This document shows positions 4,770 through 6,574 of a stretch of 6,574 nt of DNA, piece after piece; positions within the stretch are counted from its first letter, which is position 1; each line of letters begins with the position of its first letter. The notes below the pieces were generated by a model. The model made no database searches. It was given only the letters and a program-made list of their open reading frames with translations, and was not told the origin of the DNA. Source of the stretch: an uncultured Blautia sp. GTDB taxonomy: Bacteria > Bacillota > Clostridia > Lachnospirales > Lachnospiraceae. The DNA is taken from positions 1 to 6,574 of the forward strand of contig CABSEJ010000174.1 in the NCBI GenBank assembly GCA_902476765.1. Reading direction: 5' to 3'. Position numbers and translations under genes: made by a program.

Positions 4770-5555
4770 TCATCTTTCAATCGTAAAATGAAATACCAGC
4801 TGTTCCTGATCCTCAGCTGAGGTTCTTAAGGATCTTCGAATTCCGGTTGTATCTGCAAAAGTTCCACCGTAAGCATCTACCTTGATCCATTTACCGTTTA
4901 CCTTTACTTCATTCCACTGGTGTGTCCAGCTGCCGGCATTCACATGCCGTACCGGAACATTCGCAGCCTCACAAAGCAGTGTGTACGCTTTTGCATATCC
5001 TGAGCAGGCTGCTTTTTTCATTACCAAAGCTGCATAAGCTTCATTTCCATAATTCTTCTGGTAGGCTTCTGAAGACTGGTTTAACTGCCAGGAACAATGC
5101 TCGGTCAGATACCGGAACAATACAAAAGCCCGCTCCTTTGCATTCAGATCCGCAGCCACATATTTTTTTACGATTTTCTTTGCTTCTTTCTTGGCCAGAT
5201 TAAGGCGTTTGGATTTATTCGGCTCTTTTACGGTCACTTTACATTTCAGGGTACGTTTTCCCACTTTTGCACAGATGTATGCTGATCCACCCTTTTTTCC
5301 AGTTACTTTTCCAGAAGCCGAAACAGATGCAACGGATTTTTTAGAAGAACTCCATTTTACTTTCTTTTTGCTTCCCGATACTTTCAGCGACGTGGAAGCT
5401 CCCCGATAGATGGTAACCGCCGATTTGTTCAGTTTCACTTTTGCAGCCTGGACATCCACTGGCCTTATAAAGCTTCCAAGGAACAAAACTACCAATGCCA
5501 GCCAAACAACTACGAATTTCTTCTTTCCTGTGTTACATTTTTTTGCTTTTCTCAT
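4770..5555 (-). CDS. Secreted Big2-domain transglutaminase-like protein
   Basis: 261 residues from ATG 5555 (GGAGGG 6 nt upstream). Residues 1-37 form a classic signal peptide: a basic start (MRKAKKCNTGKKK), a hydrophobic core (FVVVWLALVVLFLGSFI) and a VQA-A cleavage site, so the protein is exported. Residues 39-110 are a bacterial Ig-like group 2 (Big2) domain: KVKLNKSAVTIYRGASTSL, KVKWSSSKKSVASVS, SGKVTGKKGGSAYI. A lysine-rich linker leads to a transglutaminase/cysteine-protease-like domain (about 135-235) with the triad C184 (KAACSGYAKAY), H212 (GSWTHQWNEV) and D227 (WIKVDAYGG). Only about 30 residues follow the Asp. It probably acts on cell-surface or extracellular protein or peptide; the substrate is unknown. 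A longer in-frame start (GTG 5768) is rejected because the promoter and a terminator lie between. Confidence 0.9.
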   Translation of the reverse strand: MRKAKKCNTGKKKFVVVWLALVVLFLGSFIRPVDVQAAKVKLNKSAVTIYRGASTSLKVSGSKKKVKWSSSKKSVASVSASGKVTGKKGGSAYICAKVGKRTLKCKVTVKEPNKSKRLNLAKKEAKKIVKKYVAADLNAKERAFVLFRYLTEHCSWQLNQSSEAYQKNYGNEAYAALVMKKAACSGYAKAYTLLCEAANVPVRHVNAGSWTHQWNEVKVNGKWIKVDAYGGTFADTTGIRRSLRTSAEDQEQLVFHFTIER

Positions 5556-5597
5556 CGCAAACCCTCCATTTTCGAAACCATTTCCTGTTGCAGTTCC

Positions 5598-5627
5598 AAT
5601 GTAGCAATTTGATTTTTTCTGTGTCAA
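5598..5627 (-). promoter_or_regulatory. Promoter of the transglutaminase-like gene
   Basis: Minus strand: perfect -35 TTGACA (5622-5627), 18-bp spacer, weak -10 TACATT (5598-5603, 4 of 6). It lies just downstream of the Uma2 terminator and 43 nt before the chosen start codon. An AT-rich inverted repeat (TTTGAAAA at 5635-5642, TTTTCAAA at 5648-5655) lies upstream of the -35 and could act as an UP-element or a regulator site. Confidence 0.6.
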
Positions 5628-5636
5628 TAGGATTTT
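5615..5636 (-). repeat. 22-bp promoter block, copy 2
   Basis: Identical over 22 bases to 1727-1748 and, as there, centred on the TTGACA -35 box of a minus-strand gene. Outside the block the two promoters differ. Confidence 0.7.
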
Positions 5637-5658
5637 TGAAAAAAATATTTTCAAATAA

Positions 5659-5690
5659 AAAAGTGATTCACTATTTTGCAAATCACTTTT
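5659..5690 (-). terminator. Terminator after the Uma2 gene
   Basis: AAAAGTGATT (5659-5668) pairs perfectly with AATCACTTTT (5681-5690) around a 12-nt loop. On the minus strand the stem is followed by a T-rich tract (TTTTTTATTT), as in intrinsic terminators. It begins about 78 nt after the Uma2 stop, separating it from the transglutaminase gene. Confidence 0.8.
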
Positions 5691-5767
5691 ACAATTCTTA
5701 TTTATAATCAAATATCCTTTTTTCGCAATTTCACCTATCACATTTATTGCGGTCTTGGTTACAAGCA

Positions 5768-6277
5768 CTAATCAATTTCTTCAAATAATTCGTCAAAGGT
5801 AATCTTTATCTTTGGAAAATGAAGCAGTTGTAACTCATCCTTATTTTCTTCTGTGACTGTTTTTAAAAGATAGTATTTGGGAATCTCCCCCTCATAATCC
5901 AGTTCATAGATTTCAACTGTTTTTTTACGCCAGTCAACGATCCAATACTCTTCAATCTCCTGCTCACAATACAGCTGCATTTTCTCTGTCCGGTCATAAT
6001 TTTCTGTTGATGGTGACAAAACCTCCATAACAAAACGTGGCGCATCTGTAAAAGTGTTTCCACGCCTTGATTTCGTACGGCAGTTTATGGAAGCATCCGG
6101 AATCACAATCTTGTTATTGCCCTGGTTATCTTTGAAACGGTATTGCACATTATCCGAATATACATAGCAAGTACTATTTTTTAACTGGTGCCTGACCGCT
6201 GCAACAAAATTTACAATTACAGCAGAGTGCTCTGGTGTAGATCCTTCCAGATCTGTTATTTTAAGATCCCAATCCAT
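5768..6277 (-). CDS. Uma2-family protein (PD-(D/E)XK nuclease fold, DUF820)
   Basis: 169 residues, AGGAGGG 6 nt before the ATG, normal length for the family. The Uma2/DUF820 (PF05685) pattern is present in order: a helix with TPEHSAVIVNFVAAVRHQL (14-32), YSDNVQYRF (40-48), VIPDASI (58-64), RFVMEVLSPSTENYDRTEKMQLYCEQEIEEYWIVD (81-115), then VEIYEL. D61 and E85 are the expected acidic active-site residues of the PD-(D/E)XK-type core, with K99 as the likely basic partner. The family is annotated as putative endonuclease and often occurs in mobile-element-rich genomes, but its true substrate is not established. The gene has its own promoter and terminator, so it is monocistronic. Confidence 0.92.
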   Translation of the reverse strand: MDWDLKITDLEGSTPEHSAVIVNFVAAVRHQLKNSTCYVYSDNVQYRFKDNQGNNKIVIPDASINCRTKSRRGNTFTDAPRFVMEVLSPSTENYDRTEKMQLYCEQEIEEYWIVDWRKKTVEIYELDYEGEIPKYYLLKTVTEENKDELQLLHFPKIKITFDELFEEID

Positions 6278-6374
6278 ATTTCACCCTCCTGCATTTTACA
6301 ATATAAAGAACTTCTTGTTTTCTCTAAATTCCACTCTTCTCTATTAAAAGAAAAGAATTATTTTTGTCTCCTCC

Positions 6375-6403
6375 ATTATAGCATCCTCCCTGTAGATTGG
6401 AAA
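6375..6403 (-). promoter_or_regulatory. Promoter of the Uma2 gene
   Basis: Minus strand: perfect TATAAT (6375-6380) with an extended -10 TG at 6382-6383, and a weak -35 TTTCCA (6398-6403) at 17 bp. The expected start near 6368 leaves a leader of about 90 nt that is A/T-rich, with no clear riboswitch-like structure. Confidence 0.7.
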
Positions 6404-6422
6404 AGTAATTTTTTTTAAGATT

Positions 6423-6469
6423 GGTGCATAAACAGGGGTGTTGGCCCTCCGTGACTCGCTTTTTGCACC
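6423..6469 (-). other. Inverted repeat after the right-edge membrane gene
   Basis: GGTGCA (6423-6428) and TGCACC (6464-6469) can close a 47-nt structure with an inner AGGG/CCCT pairing. It lies a few nt after the stop of the gene entering from the right. There is no clean T-run on either strand, so it may be a weak terminator or a 3' stem. The overlapping ACCTG-T-CAGGT (6467-6477) is a short perfect palindrome. Confidence 0.35.
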
Positions 6470-6471
6470 TG

Positions 6472-6574
6472 TCAGGTACAATACCGAAACGCCTTATCTG
6501 TTAAAATCCTTGCAAAGATTAGTCCAAGCGGAAGCGCTGCAATGATCAGAAGTGCAGCTGCAAACCAGGAGGCA
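6472..6574 (-). CDS. C-terminal end of a membrane protein (partial)
   Basis: From the right edge, the minus-strand frame beginning at 6573 reads 33 residues to a TGA at 6472-6474. It contains one strongly hydrophobic helix (FAAALLIIAALPLGLIFA) and a short charged tail (RILTDKAFRYCT). This looks like the last transmembrane segment and cytoplasmic end of an integral membrane protein, for example a permease subunit. Too little is present to name a family. Codon use and the stop position support real coding sequence, but the short length leaves doubt. Confidence 0.55.
   Translation of the reverse strand, partial: ASWFAAALLIIAALPLGLIFARILTDKAFRYCT

Noticed and set aside
4922..5604. Series of plus-strand frames opposite the transglutaminase gene
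   Set aside because: Overlapping frames with Phe/Ser/His-rich composition are antisense shadows of a lysine-rich gene.
5556..5768. In-frame N-terminal extension of the transglutaminase gene to a GTG at 5768
   Set aside because: The extension has no ribosome site, would put the signal peptide inside the protein, and spans the Uma2 terminator and the gene's own promoter. ATG 5555 has GGAGGG and starts the signal peptide.
6278..6471. Riboswitch upstream of the Uma2 gene
   Set aside because: I looked for cobalamin, SAM, c-di-GMP and purine-type conserved cores and found none; only a simple inverted repeat near 6423-6469 that lies upstream of the Uma2 promoter.
1..6574. CRISPR array, tRNA, rRNA, insertion sequence or integrase
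   Set aside because: There is no regularly spaced repeat series, no tRNA-like cloverleaf and no transposase or recombinase motifs. The only repeated blocks are the two-copy elements described.

Overview
The window looks like a piece of a low-GC Gram-positive gut-type Clostridia genome, most plausibly Lachnospiraceae. This rests on the strong AGGAGG-type ribosome sites, the TTGACA/TATAAT promoters, the Big2-plus-transglutaminase secreted protein, and the accessory gene families present. No rRNA, tRNA, CRISPR array, transposase or integrase is visible. The genus cannot be read from the sequence.

Left part (1-2850, all minus strand): a compact accessory operon read right to left. A 319-aa protein with three S1/OB-like RNA-binding segments comes first. 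It is followed by a small DUF3268-type zinc-finger protein, a 224-aa protein with two N-terminal membrane helices and a cytoplasmic PH-like region, and a fourth protein of unknown function that runs off the left edge. The last three genes are tightly coupled (ATGA overlap, then a stop codon inside the next ribosome site). The S1 gene has its own promoter and a long perfect hairpin right at the start of its leader. The zinc-finger gene has a second promoter.

Middle (2850-4670): two complete type II toxin-antitoxin operons face each other. Each has a Phd/YefM-like antitoxin followed by a RelE/ParE-superfamily toxin, with 4-nt gene overlap or near-overlap, and each has its own strong promoter. 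They share one bidirectional terminator. A 46-bp direct repeat (41/46 identical) flanks the plus-strand module; each copy holds two GTTGCAA boxes 22 bp apart. Two further inverted repeats lie in the long gap upstream of the plus-strand module.

Right part (4770-6574, minus strand): a secreted Big2-transglutaminase-like protein, a Uma2-family nuclease-fold protein with its own extended -10 promoter and a downstream terminator, and the last 33 residues of a membrane protein entering from the right edge. The -35 regions of the transglutaminase gene and the zinc-finger gene, almost 3.9 kb apart, sit in an identical 22-bp block.

Overall this reads as an accessory or island-like region: RNA-binding and zinc-finger cargo of the kind carried by integrated elements, next to a toxin-antitoxin cluster bounded by repeats, next to ordinary chromosomal-looking genes. 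The most interesting features are the repeat pair around the toxin-antitoxin module and the leader hairpin of the S1 gene.
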